Positions 1-9,781 of a stretch of DNA of 64,000 nucleotides are shown here, in pieces. The translations under genes were made by a program, and so were the position numbers. The notes beneath the pieces are model-generated. The model was not told where the DNA came from. It saw only the letters and a list, made by a program, of their open reading frames with translations, and searched no databases. This DNA comes from Streptomyces sp. SID3343 (lineage in GTDB: Bacteria > Actinomycetota > Actinomycetes > Streptomycetales > Streptomycetaceae): NCBI RefSeq assembly GCF_009865215.1, contig NZ_WWJX01001298.1:1-64000 (forward strand), read 5' to 3'. Position 1 is the stretch's first letter; the number at the start of each line of letters is the position of its first letter.

Positions 1-471
1 CGCCTGTGCCGCCCGTACGGCCCGTACCGCCCGTACCGCCCGCGCCGGCCGTACCGGGTGTGTCGCGTGCGGCTGCCGGTGTCGTGGGGGGCACCGGGGA
101 TTGCTGCTGTTGGTACCAGTCGGCGGGTACCGGCTTGGTGGGGGCGTCGAACCGACCGGGCGGTGGATCGGCCGCGTTCTGTTGCCATGAAGCGTCGAGG
201 AAATGTGCTCCGTCTGGTGTACCTCCCTCGTCGGGCTGTGGATCACTGCCCGCTGCGTGTCTCACCGGTGAAGCCTCCTCGTAGTGAGCCTGGATCCTCT
301 CCTGGATCACGCGAACCGGACGCACCGGGGTTGTCCGTGCGGATGTGGGATACGCCACTGCAACCGGCGCGGATGTGGATCGGGGCCGGCGTACGGTCGG
401 TATCGGAGGCGACCCGCGTAACCTGGGAAGCTTGCCGCAACCAATAGGGCGCAAGCAGAAGGGGGACGAGG
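1..471. other. Leader region without a recognisable gene
   Basis: The first 60 bases hold short direct repeats of the type GCCCGTACSG. I see no reading frame with recognisable protein content on either strand, and the open frames here read as low-complexity Pro/Ala or Arg stretches. The last bases carry a ribosome binding site (GGGGGA near 461) for moaA. The left edge of the window may cut a neighbouring gene that I cannot identify. Confidence 0.4.
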
Positions 472-1479
472 GTGAGCACGCAGAGCCTCGCGGGAGGTCT
501 CGTCGACGGTTTCGGCCGCATGGCGACCGACCTGCGCGTTTCGTTGACGGACCGCTGCAATCTGCGGTGCACCTACTGCATGCCCGAGGAAGGGCTCGAC
601 TGGTTGGCCAAGCCGGAGTTGCTGACCGGCGAGGAGATCTCCCGGCTGGTGCGCATCGCGGTGACCCGGCTGGGCGTGACCGAGGTCCGCTTTACCGGCG
701 GTGAACCGCTCCTGCGCCGCGAGATCCTCGACATCGTGTCCGAGGCCGCCGCGCTCGACCCGCGCCCGACGCTGTCGGTGACGACCAACGGGATCGGGCT
801 GGCCCGGATCGCCGGTGCGCTCGTGACGGCCGGGCTCGACCGGGTCAACGTCTCCCTGGACACCCTGGACCCGGTGCGTTTCAAGGCGATGACCCGACGC
901 GACCGGCACGCGGACGTGCTCGCCGGGCTGGCCGCGGCGGTGGACGCGGGACTGGGGCCGGTCAAGGTCAACACCGTGCTGATGCGCGGCGTGAACGACG
1001 ACGAGGCCCCAGCGCTGCTCGCGTGGTGCCTGGAGCGCGGCTACGAGTTGCGGTTCATCGAGCAGATGCCGCTCGACGCGCAGCACGGCTGGGATCGCGC
1101 GGAGATGATCACGGCCGGCGAGATCCTGGAATCCCTGCGCGCGGAGTTTCGGCTCGACGCCGAGGACGCCCGAGGCAGCAATCCGGCCGAGCGCTGGCTC
1201 GTCGACGGCGGCCCGGGCACGGTGGGCGTGATCGCATCGGTGACCAGGCCGTTCTGCGGCGCGTGCGACCGTACGCGGCTCACTGCCGACGGTCAGATCC
1301 GCAACTGCCTTTTCGCGCGCGAGGAATCCGACCTGCGGTCCGCCCTGCGCGGCGGCGCGGGCGACGCCGAGATCGCGGAGCGGTGGCGCGCGGCGATGCG
1401 CACGAAGAAGGCCGGCGCGGGAATCGACGCCCCCACGTTCCTCCAGCCGGACCGGCCGATGTCGGCGATCGGCGGCTGA
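472..1479 (+). CDS. moaA: GTP 3',8-cyclase MoaA
   Basis: This radical SAM enzyme converts GTP to 3',8-cyclo-GTP, the first step of molybdenum cofactor synthesis in the cytoplasm. The N-terminal 4Fe-4S motif CNLRCTYC places cysteines at residues 29, 33 and 36. The second cluster sits in FCGACDRTRL with C262 and C265, and C279 follows. The protein ends in the Gly-Gly tail typical of MoaA. At 335 residues it has full family length. The start is GTG at 472, eight bases after a GGGGGA ribosome binding site. It stands alone on the plus strand; no other moa gene is visible, so the pathway partners must lie elsewhere. Confidence 0.96.
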   Translation: MSTQSLAGGLVDGFGRMATDLRVSLTDRCNLRCTYCMPEEGLDWLAKPELLTGEEISRLVRIAVTRLGVTEVRFTGGEPLLRREILDIVSEAAALDPRPTLSVTTNGIGLARIAGALVTAGLDRVNVSLDTLDPVRFKAMTRRDRHADVLAGLAAAVDAGLGPVKVNTVLMRGVNDDEAPALLAWCLERGYELRFIEQMPLDAQHGWDRAEMITAGEILESLRAEFRLDAEDARGSNPAERWLVDGGPGTVGVIASVTRPFCGACDRTRLTADGQIRNCLFAREESDLRSALRGGAGDAEIAERWRAAMRTKKAGAGIDAPTFLQPDRPMSAIGG

Positions 1480-1705
1480 ACGCCTTCATGGCGCTTCGAG
1501 TGCGCCGCGTGATCGCGCCCTGATCGCCGGCTGAGCAGGCGACGGGGCATCGAGCGCGGCCGGTTCCACGCGCCGGAGCGTCGACATGGTCGCGGTACGA
1601 CCCGAAAGCGGAATCCCCGATTCCGGCTGTCGGTGCCCGCCCCGGATGTGGGTCACGGTGGGTGGTCGGTCGGGCCACGCCGACCCGACGGATGAAGACG
1701 CGTGG

Positions 1706-1975
1706 TCAGGAATCCTCGCCGGGCGCACGGCCGGCGGGCGCTTGCGTGGTGTGTGGGTCGTGCCAGTCGGCGAAGGCGACGGTGTCCTTGAGAAAACCGC
1801 GGATCGCCAGGAACTGCGACAGGTGCTCACGGTGTTCGTCGCACGCGAGCCAGGTCTTACGCCGCTCCGGGGTGTGCAGCTTCGGGTTGTTCCACGCCAA
1901 CACCCAGCGCGCGTCGGCGCGACAGCCCTTCGCCGAGCAGATCGGACGGACGGGGTCGGCGGGTGTCGGGAACAT
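1706..1975 (-). CDS. Small conserved actinobacterial Cys/His protein
   Basis: An 89-residue protein with the pattern CSAKGCRADARW near residue 13, a central LAWNNPKLHTPERRKTW block, and a CDEHREHL motif. The CxxxxC plus CxEH arrangement suggests a small metal-binding fold. From memory, similar short proteins are widespread and uncharacterised in streptomycetes; I cannot assign a function. The start is ATG at 1975. It lies convergent to moaA, with about 225 bp between the two stop codons and no gene seen there. Confidence 0.75.
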   Translation of the reverse strand: MFPTPADPVRPICSAKGCRADARWVLAWNNPKLHTPERRKTWLACDEHREHLSQFLAIRGFLKDTVAFADWHDPHTTQAPAGRAPGEDS

Positions 1976-2133
1976 GCGTCCCAGTGTCGCAGACGAGGCG
2001 GCCGTCTCGGCCGGGGCGGTTGTCTGACGCGGCGTCAGTCACCAACCGGAGCGCTGCTCTCAGTAAGCAACGGACCGGTGCAGAAACCGGTCACGCGTCG
2101 ACATGTCCGGCGGCGAAACGACCCCGGACACGG

Positions 2134-2173
2134 GCGATGCCGGGCAGCCACGGGGGGAGCCGCCCGGCATCGC
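2134..2173. terminator. Hairpin downstream of the DUF3099 gene
   Basis: A 12-bp perfect inverted repeat (2134-2145 with 2162-2173, core GATGCCGGGC) and a 16-base loop lie about 90 bp past the DUF3099 stop codon. No T-run follows, which is common for actinomycete terminators. Confidence 0.55.
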
Positions 2174-2264
2174 GTCGGTCGCTCCGACGGGGGATACGGA
2201 GCACGTTTCGAAGTATGGCACGTCCTGCTTGCGGTTGAAGCACCAACCCGCGTAGCGCTTCCCG

Positions 2265-2939
2265 CTAATTTTTCGTCGGCTGCGGAGGGGTGCTTGCCGG
2301 CTCGCCCCTACGGCCCCGGTCGGCACCGTCGCTGTCACCGTGCGTATCCGAATTCGTGTGCGAGGAACGGGTGATGGGCGTGTCGGGGTCCGCGGCGCAA
2401 CGCTCGGCGGAACCCTTCGGCACGTCCTCGGTGGAGTCCTTGGGCAAGCCTTCGGAGGGGTCCTTCGGGAAGCCCTCGGCGGAGTCCTTCGGGAAGCCGT
2501 CGGCGGAGTCCTTGGGGAAGCCTTCGCGAAAGCCCTTCGAAGTGTCGTCGGGAGAGGGCCCGCCGAAGGGCGCGGAGGGCGTCGTCCACGAGTCCTCCGC
2601 GTGGGTGCGCACCGTCGCGCGCTCGGCGCTCGTGAGGACCGCGCCCGGCGGCGGCTCGATCGCCTTCGGCGGGAGCGGCGGCACGACCTGGGCCGCGATC
2701 GGCGTGTTGGACGTGGGCTCACGACCGGCGTTGGCCAAAACCACCGCGATGTACGGCAGGAACAGCGCGCCCGCGATCAGGATCCAACGCCACGGCGAGG
2801 GGGTGAACACCGCCGAGACGAAGCACACGGTACGGATCGACATCGAGATGACATATCTGCGCTGACGCCCCGCCACGTCCTCCGTGAGGCCCTTGCGCGC
2901 ACCGCTGATCTCGTACACCGAGCTCTTGGCGTTCTTCAC
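2265..2939 (-). CDS. DUF3099 membrane protein with octapeptide repeats
   Basis: The N-terminal part matches the DUF3099 family as I know it: a GLTEDVAGRQRRYVISMS block followed by two hydrophobic helices ending in VVLANAGRE, so the protein should be an inner-membrane protein of unknown role. The C-terminal half is hydrophilic and carries about six degenerate copies of an eight-residue unit, consensus EGFPKDSA, encoded by 24-bp DNA repeats. The tail is Asp/Gly/Arg-rich. The start is uncertain: GTG at 2939 places the domain 10 residues in, GTG at 2948 is a close alternative, and an ATG at 3062 would add a poor-quality extension. Confidence 0.75.
   Translation of the reverse strand: MKNAKSSVYEISGARKGLTEDVAGRQRRYVISMSIRTVCFVSAVFTPSPWRWILIAGALFLPYIAVVLANAGREPTSNTPIAAQVVPPLPPKAIEPPPGAVLTSAERATVRTHAEDSWTTPSAPFGGPSPDDTSKGFREGFPKDSADGFPKDSAEGFPKDPSEGLPKDSTEDVPKGSAERCAADPDTPITRSSHTNSDTHGDSDGADRGRRGEPASTPPQPTKN
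2434..2529 (-). repeat. 24-bp tandem repeats inside the DUF3099 gene
   Basis: Four in-frame units of 24 bp begin at 2434, 2458, 2482 and 2506. Each encodes one copy of the octapeptide EGFPKDSA-type unit, and degenerate copies flank the array. Period and frame match, so length changes would leave the gene in frame. Confidence 0.8.
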
Positions 2940-3083
2940 CGATCCCACCGTTTCCGACCATGCGCCCACAGATTCGTCCGGCCATTCACGGTACGCCCGC
3001 GCGGACGCCGCGCCGAGACCGGGGGCCGGGACCTTTGCCGCAAACTGACCCACCCGGCGCAACGACGCTCGGGCCGGCCCGGA

Positions 3084-3623
3084 TCAGGCCGGTCGCTCCA
3101 GATAGGTCGGCGGTACGGCGGGAACCAACCACACCCCGTTGTCGGAGCGGCGGAACCGGTGGCCGTCGTCGGCCATCCGCCCGGCGTGCACGACGAACAC
3201 GACGGGCCGACCCCGCCGCCCGCCGACCCGGCGCGCGGTCTCGACGTCGACGGACAGGTGCACGTCGTGGCGACTCATCGGCCGCAGGCCCTCGACCAAA
3301 ATCGCGGCCTCGGCCTTGACGTTCGTACCGTGGTACAACACGGCCGGCGGCGCCTGGACGACCAGGCCCAGGTCCACCGCGACGGTGTGGCCCTGGCTCG
3401 CCCGGATCCGGGTGCCGTCGGCGGAGAAGGCGAACCGCCGCTTGTCGTTCTCGGCGACGACCCGGTCCAACTGCCCCCGGGTGAGCCTGAAGTTGCGCGC
3501 GTTGCAGGCCGCGAGCAGGGCGTCGACGTCGACCCAGCCGGCGTCGTCGAGGGTGATGCCGAGGCGCTCGGGCTGATGCCGGAGGGCTCGGGACAGATAT
3601 TTCGAGGTTTTGACAATGTCCAT
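3084..3623 (-). CDS. kptA: RNA 2'-phosphotransferase, KptA/Tpt1 family
   Basis: A 179-residue protein with the family order: KYLSRALRHQPERLG at the N terminus, a winged-helix-like ARNFRLTRGQLDRVV block, then the NAD-binding half with LYHGTN and LRPMSRHDVHLS. The family transfers an internal RNA 2'-phosphate to NAD+, giving ADP-ribose 1'',2''-cyclic phosphate. Bacteria lack the yeast-type tRNA splicing that makes this substrate, so the natural role here is unclear. The start is ATG at 3623, because the family N terminus begins there; the frame stays open further upstream but without family sequence. A very strong terminator precedes it on the far side of its promoter region. Confidence 0.92.
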   Translation of the reverse strand: MDIVKTSKYLSRALRHQPERLGITLDDAGWVDVDALLAACNARNFRLTRGQLDRVVAENDKRRFAFSADGTRIRASQGHTVAVDLGLVVQAPPAVLYHGTNVKAEAAILVEGLRPMSRHDVHLSVDVETARRVGGRRGRPVVFVVHAGRMADDGHRFRRSDNGVWLVPAVPPTYLERPA

Positions 3624-3705
3624 AACCCCTCGACGAAAGCACGAAATCCCGTACGGGGACAGCGATTTTCGGCGAGTGAGTGGGCGGACGGGGCGGTCCG
3701 CAGAC

Positions 3706-3743
3706 AAACGCCGGACGGGCTGACGTCAGCCCGTCCGGCGTTT
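3706..3743. terminator. 19-bp perfect palindromic terminator
   Basis: The arms 3706-3724 and 3725-3743 are exactly complementary (AAACGCCGGACGGGCTGAC and its complement), with no unpaired loop in the written sequence. Elements built on GCCGGACGGGCTGA and its complement are common terminators in streptomycetes. It lies 47 bp past the pmbA stop and before kptA. Confidence 0.85.
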
Positions 3744-3790
3744 GAGGACAGCGGGCCTCAGGCCGGCCGCCGATGCTCGGGCGGTTCGTC

Positions 3791-5208
3791 CTACATGGCC
3801 TGACTCTGCGACGACATATTGAAATCCGCGACCCGCAAAGGCGGCATCGCCGCGCGGGTGAACCAGTCGCCCCACTCGCGCGGATACGTGCGCTCGGTGC
3901 GCCCGACCTCGACGGCGCGGCCGAGGACATCCACCGGCGACTCGTTGAAGCGGTAGTTGTTGACCGCGCCGACCACCTCGCCGCCCTCGACGAGATACAC
4001 ACCGTCCCGGGTCAGCCCGGTGAGCAGCAGCGTCTGCGGGTCCACCTCGCGGATGTACCACAGGCACGTCAACAGCAGACCGCGCTCGGTCGAGGCGACC
4101 ATCTCCGGCAGCGACGGGCCGTCGGGCGCGCCGTCCATGATCAGGTTGTCGATCTCCGGCGCCACCGGCAGCCCGGTCAGGGCGGCCGTGTGGCGGTTGG
4201 TCAGGAGCGAACTCAGCACACCGTCGGTGATCCAGTTCGTCCGGTCCAGGCCGAGCCCGTTGTCGAACACCGACGCCGCGTCGCCGGAGGAGTGCGCGAT
4301 GGTGAACGGCGCGCTCTCCAGGCCCGGGTAGCGCGGGTCGCTGTACATCGTCAACGGCAACTCGGTGAGCCGCTCGCCCAGTCGGGTGCCGCCACCCGGC
4401 TTGCTGAAGACCGTACGGCCCTCCTGCGCGTCGCGGGCGCTGCACTGCCAGTACATGTACACCAGCAGGTCGGCGACCGCCGTGGGCGGCAGCAGGGTCT
4501 CGTAGCGCCCCGCCGGGAGGTCGACCGTACGGGCCGCCCAGGCCAGCCGCTGCGCGAGATCGGCGTCGAGCGCCGCCAGGTCCACGTCACGGAAGTCGCG
4601 GGTCGGTACGCCTGCCCACGCGGAGCGGGTCAGGTCGTCCGACTTGGCGTTCAACTCGACGTGTCCGGTGGGCTGATCGTGCCGCAGGCGCAGACCTGCG
4701 GACGTGCCCACGTAGGTCGAGGTCAACTGGTGCGACGCGAACCCGTACAGCAACCGGTCGCCGCCCCGGGCCCGCCCGAACGCCTGACCGAGCGCGGGCG
4801 CGAAGTCCTCGAACACGCCGATCGAGGTCTGCGCGGGCGCCTCGTCGAAACCCCCGTCCGGGCCGCCGGTGGGCCCCAGGAGGGGCTGGGCGTCCTCGGC
4901 CGGCCCGGCGGCGTCCCGGGCGGCCGCCTCGGCGGCCCGTACCAGGCTCTCCAGCTGATCGAGGGTCACGCCGCTGCGCGAGACGGTCCCCGACGCCGTG
5001 CCCTCGGCGCCCGCCACCGTCGCCACGACGGTGACCCGCCGGCCGCGCGTCTCGCCGTTGGTGGTCAGCGCGTTGCCGGCCCAGCGCAGGTTCGCGGCCG
5101 AGGTCTCCTCGGCGATCACCACACACCCGTCGGCCTTCGAGAGCGCGAGCGCCCGCTCGACCGTCTCGCCGGGCCGCGTCACCACGGTCTGCCTGCTCAT
5201 CGACCCGC

Positions 5209-5212
<4 letters not shown>
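3791..5212 (-). CDS. pmbA: TldD/PmbA family metallopeptidase, PmbA (TldE) subunit
   Basis: A 473-residue partner of TldD. TldD and TldE form a heteromeric protease that trims unfolded and ribosomally made peptides. Seen here: the C-terminal GVYLVEGGEVVGAVNNYRF block and the central SPFTIAH-type segment typical of the non-catalytic partner, and no HExxxH motif, as expected for TldE. The start is ATG at 5212, which overlaps the tldD stop (ATGA) and follows a GGAGG site at a spacing of seven. A second in-frame ATG lies at 5200. Coupling to tldD supports a fixed subunit ratio. Confidence 0.92.
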
Positions 5213-6738
<1,526 letters not shown>

Positions 6739-7208
6739 CCATTCCTCCATACGTTCGGCCTGTCGGCTCGCGTCGTTCAGTCAACCAGACGGCGTGTCGA
6801 CGGCGTTCCGGCCGCACCCGTGCGGTGTCCTCCGGCGGGCGGTCGTGCGCTTTCCGATCGGACGGGTCCTGCGCGCGGGGGAGGGGCGTGAAACCTGTGC
6901 GGGGGAGGCCGGCCGGATCTCGCGGGTGGGGATGCGGTGGGGCGTGGGCGTGGGAGTGGGAGTGGCGGAGGTGGGTGGGGGTTCGCGTGCGGGGCGGCTC
7001 GGGGGTGGTGCCCGTCGTGGTGCTCGTCGTGGTGCCCGTCGTGCGGTTCGTGGTGTTGCTCGTCGGTTCTTGTCGGGTTCCCACAACGATCACCGCAGGC
7101 ACGCTGTCCCGGACCGATTCCCCTTACCCCGGGGTAGCCCGATAGCGTCATCGTGACGCAAGCCGACGGCCCCACCCGGGGGCCGGACGACGACGAAGGA
7201 GTGATCCG
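6739..7208. other. Divergent intergenic region, G-rich with 12-bp repeats
   Basis: This region separates tldD (minus) from fabG (plus). The plus strand at 6940-7000 is a run of G-tracts of the type GTGGGAGTGGGAGTGG, able in principle to form G-quadruplexes. At about 7005-7050 there are three near-identical 12-bp units, GTGGTGCYCGTC. Open frames crossing this stretch give only His/Arg/Pro low-complexity sequence, so I do not call a gene. Confidence 0.5.
7125..7136. promoter_or_regulatory. Palindrome upstream of fabG, possible operator
   Basis: The 12-bp perfect palindrome TACCCCGGGGTA lies 73 bp ahead of the fabG start, in the expected promoter zone of the fabG-fabI operon. No regulator gene is adjacent. 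Assigning it to a fatty-acid regulator would be guesswork. Confidence 0.4.
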
Positions 7209-7913
7209 TTGAGCCGGTCCGTACTGGTCACGGGAGGAAACCGGGGCATCGGCCTGGCCATCGCGCGGGCCTTCGCCGCCGACGGCGACAAGGTCGCGAT
7301 CACGTACCGCTCGGGCGAACCCCCGGAGGGGCTGCTCGGGGTGCGCTGCGACATCACCGAAGGCGAGCAGGTCGAGCAGGCGTTCAAGGAGATCGAGGCC
7401 GCGCACGGCCCGGTCGAGGTGCTGATCGCCAACGCCGGCATCACGCGCGACACGCTGCTGCTGCGGATGAGCGAAGAGGACTTCACCAGCGTCCTCGACA
7501 CCAACCTCACGGGCACGTTCCGCGTGGTCAAGCGGGCGAGCAAGGGCATGCTGCGAGCCCGCAAGGGTCGCATCGTGCTGATCTCGTCGGTGGTCGGGCT
7601 GCTCGGCTCGGCGGGGCAGGCCAACTACGCGGCCTCCAAGGCCGGCCTGGTCGGCTTCGCCCGCTCGATCGCGCGTGAGCTGGGCTCGCGCAACATCACC
7701 ACCAACGTCGTCGCGCCCGGCTTCGTCGACACCGCGATGACCGAGGTGCTCGGCGACGAGCGCAAGGCGGAGATCCTCAAGCAGGTCCCGCTGGGTCGTT
7801 ACGCCGACGTGGACGAGGTCGCCGGAGTCGTGAAGTTCCTGACCTCCGACGCCGCGTCGTACATCACCGGAGCCGTCATCCCTGTGGACGGCGGACTTGG
7901 AATGGGGCACTGA
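7209..7913 (+). CDS. fabG: 3-oxoacyl-[ACP] reductase FabG
   Basis: A 234-residue short-chain dehydrogenase that reduces 3-oxoacyl-ACP with NADPH in type II fatty acid synthesis. Seen: the TGGNRGIG cofactor loop near residue 8, the NAG motif, the catalytic Ser in LISSVVG and the YAASK pair, and a C-terminal GGLGMGH. The start is TTG at 7209, seven bases after AAGGAG. Only four bases separate its stop from fabI, so the two are one operon making successive reductive steps of the elongation cycle. Confidence 0.95.
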   Translation: MSRSVLVTGGNRGIGLAIARAFAADGDKVAITYRSGEPPEGLLGVRCDITEGEQVEQAFKEIEAAHGPVEVLIANAGITRDTLLLRMSEEDFTSVLDTNLTGTFRVVKRASKGMLRARKGRIVLISSVVGLLGSAGQANYAASKAGLVGFARSIARELGSRNITTNVVAPGFVDTAMTEVLGDERKAEILKQVPLGRYADVDEVAGVVKFLTSDAASYITGAVIPVDGGLGMGH

Positions 7914-7917
7914 ATTC

Positions 7918-8688
7918 ATGGGCGACCTGCTTGCGGGCAAGCGCATTCTCGTCACCGGCGTCATCACCGACGCCTCGATCGGCTTCCACGTCGCGAAGCG
8001 GGCCCAGGAGGAGGGCGCCGAGGTCGTACTGACCGGATTCGGCCGGCTCTCGCTGGTCAACCGCATCGCGAACCGGCTGCCGAAGCCGGCCCCGGTGATC
8101 GAGCTGGATGTCCAGAATCCCGAACACCTCGCGTCGCTCGCCGGCAGCGTGCGTGAGCACGTGGACGGCCTCGACGGCGTCGTGCACTCGATCGCGTTCG
8201 GTCCCAAGGACGCCCTGGGCGGCAACTTCCTCAACACCGAGTGGGACGACGTGGCCACGGCGGTGCACGTCTCGGCCTACTCGCTGAAGTCGCTCACGAT
8301 GGCGTGCCTGCCGCTGATGGGCGAGAACGGCGGCTCGATCGTCGGCCTCGACTTCGACGCACAGGTGACGTGGCCGGGATACGACTGGATGGGCGTCGCG
8401 AAGGGCGCGCTGGAGTCGACCTCGCGCTACCTGGCCAGGTACCTGGGCGAGAAGAACATCAGGGTCAACCTGATCTCCTCCGGCCCGGTCAAGACGATGG
8501 CCGCGAACAGCATCCCGGGCTTCGAGAAGTTCGAGGGCGTCTGGAACGAGAAGGCCCCCCTGGGCTGGGACCTGCGCGACGCGGACCCGGCGGCGCGGGG
8601 CGTGTGCGCGCTGCTGTCGGACTGGTTCCCGAAGACCACGGGCGAGGTCGTCCACGTCGACGGGGGTTTGCACGCAATGGGTGCGTGA
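7918..8688 (+). CDS. fabI: Enoyl-[ACP] reductase (NADH), FabI/InhA type
   Basis: A 256-residue enoyl reductase that completes each round of fatty acid elongation. The diagnostic active site YDWMGVAK has the Tyr-x6-Lys spacing of FabI/InhA rather than the Tyr-x3-Lys of ordinary short-chain dehydrogenases. The N terminus LAGKRILVTGVITDASIG binds the cofactor. The start is ATG at 7918, just after the fabG stop; an upstream in-frame ATG would overlap fabG deeply and is not preferred. This family is the target of isoniazid- and triclosan-type inhibitors. Confidence 0.95.
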   Translation: MGDLLAGKRILVTGVITDASIGFHVAKRAQEEGAEVVLTGFGRLSLVNRIANRLPKPAPVIELDVQNPEHLASLAGSVREHVDGLDGVVHSIAFGPKDALGGNFLNTEWDDVATAVHVSAYSLKSLTMACLPLMGENGGSIVGLDFDAQVTWPGYDWMGVAKGALESTSRYLARYLGEKNIRVNLISSGPVKTMAANSIPGFEKFEGVWNEKAPLGWDLRDADPAARGVCALLSDWFPKTTGEVVHVDGGLHAMGA

Positions 8689-8704
8689 CCGCGTGACCGC
8701 GTGA

Positions 8705-8719
8705 CCGCGCTTTGCGCGG
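8705..8719 (+). terminator. Short hairpin after fabI
   Basis: CCGCGC, a TTT loop and GCGCGG form a 6-bp stem starting 16 bp after the fabI stop. Just before it are three tandem copies of an 8-9-bp GTGACCGC unit (8689-8708). The following stretch to 9055 is GC-rich and shows no gene. Confidence 0.45.
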
Positions 8720-9055
8720 CCACTCCTCTGTTGCCGCGCTGCGCGCGGTGGCGGCTCCGCCGCCGGCGGCCTCCGGCCGCTCTCCTCGCAGGCTCGTCGA
8801 TCACTGGTCGACGATCGATCAGTGGGCGCTGACGCGCCAGGGGGTGGCCGAGTGGACGTCGCGAGGGAGTCGCCGGGTGGGCTCGGCTGCTTGTCGGGCC
8901 TGCGAGTGCGGGCAGCGGCGCGGGATCTTGTGGTCGCGGTGCCCGGGCGGGCATGTCGTAAGGGGCTTCCGCCGTGCGCGGTGCCAAGGCGGCCGGGGCG
9001 CCGGTGGGGTGACCGGGGCCGCGCGGTGGCAGGCCCGTTGGCTCACGGCGGGGGC

Positions 9056-9289
9056 TCAGCGCACTTCGATGATGGTCACGGTGACGTGGGTTTCCTCGAT
9101 CTGGAATGTGGCCTCGTACAGCTCGAAGAACCCCGAGATCCTGATGTTCTTGGAGCGGGTGGGGTTGCCGACGTGCCAGGGATCGGAGGCCAGGGAACGG
9201 GTCAAGGAGGCGTACGCGGACTGTCCTTCGGCACTCAACGACTTGATCTTTTGCTGGACTTGCCAGAGCGATTGGACGCGGTAGCTCAC
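9056..9289 (-). CDS. RelE/ParE-like toxin
   Basis: A 77-residue protein beginning MSYRVQSLWQVQQKIKSL and ending in an Ile/Val-rich strand, with a basic, Ser-rich middle. Size, strand-helix pattern and position right after a DUF6247 gene fit RelE/ParE-superfamily toxins of actinomycetes, some of which cleave mRNA at the ribosome. No catalytic residue is certain by eye. The start is GTG at 9289, overlapping the upstream stop (GTGA), with GGAGG five bases ahead. Antitoxin-first order and translational coupling support a toxin-antitoxin reading. Confidence 0.65.
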   Translation of the reverse strand: MSYRVQSLWQVQQKIKSLSAEGQSAYASLTRSLASDPWHVGNPTRSKNIRISGFFELYEATFQIEETHVTVTIIEVR

Positions 9290-9609
9290 GTGTCCTCCTG
9301 ATCGGGTGGGGGCCAGGCGGTGACGGTGTCGACGGGCAGGCCCGCGTTCAAACGCGCGATGATCTCGGCGTTACGGTCGGCGTCGGGGCTGCGGCGCAGC
9401 CACATCTCTCCCTGCCACTGGGCCAAGACGTGGGCCAGCTGGGAAAGGTCACCGAGGTCGTCCGCGACCTTGAGTGCGTGCCGGTACTCGTCGTCGAACT
9501 CCGCGCGCAGGTCGTCCGGGAGTTCGGCGCGGATCTCGCCCGGGTCCGGATGGCGCGGCCCGCCGGTGTGGATCGTGACGTCCGGCGTGTGGGGGGTCTG
9601 CTCGTCCAT
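9286..9609 (-). CDS. DUF6247 family protein, putative antitoxin
   Basis: A 107-residue acidic protein with the block DPGEIRAELPDDLRAEFDDEY followed by a helix HALKVADDLGDLSQLAHVL, which matches DUF6247 proteins as I recall them. The N terminus is Pro/Thr-rich. It is encoded directly ahead of, and overlapping by four bases, the RelE-like gene, so it is the likely neutralising partner and autoregulator. The start is ATG at 9609. Confidence 0.6.
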   Translation of the reverse strand: MDEQTPHTPDVTIHTGGPRHPDPGEIRAELPDDLRAEFDDEYRHALKVADDLGDLSQLAHVLAQWQGEMWLRRSPDADRNAEIIARLNAGLPVDTVTAWPPPDQEDT

Positions 9610-9781
9610 GGGCCCAGCGTGGCAGCGCGGCCGTCTTGATCGGAAGCGAGTGTGTGCGGTGTCGTGATCGCGCTGCATCAGGTGCGGGTGGCCGGCACAG
9701 AGTGGGGTGATCCGGGCTTGAGCGGGCGGTGGCCGTGCCCCCCGGCGTGAGCGACGCCCAATGCACTGTGTGCGCGGGCGG

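Noticed and set aside
6777-7102. His/Pro-rich gene upstream of fabG
   Set aside because: The apparent His-rich sequence comes from the GTGGTG 12-bp repeats. There is no start with a ribosome binding site and no codon bias.
8689-8708. GTGACCGC tandem repeat after fabI as a regulatory element
   Set aside because: Three units adjoining the stop codon and a weak hairpin; too short to support anything beyond local slippage.
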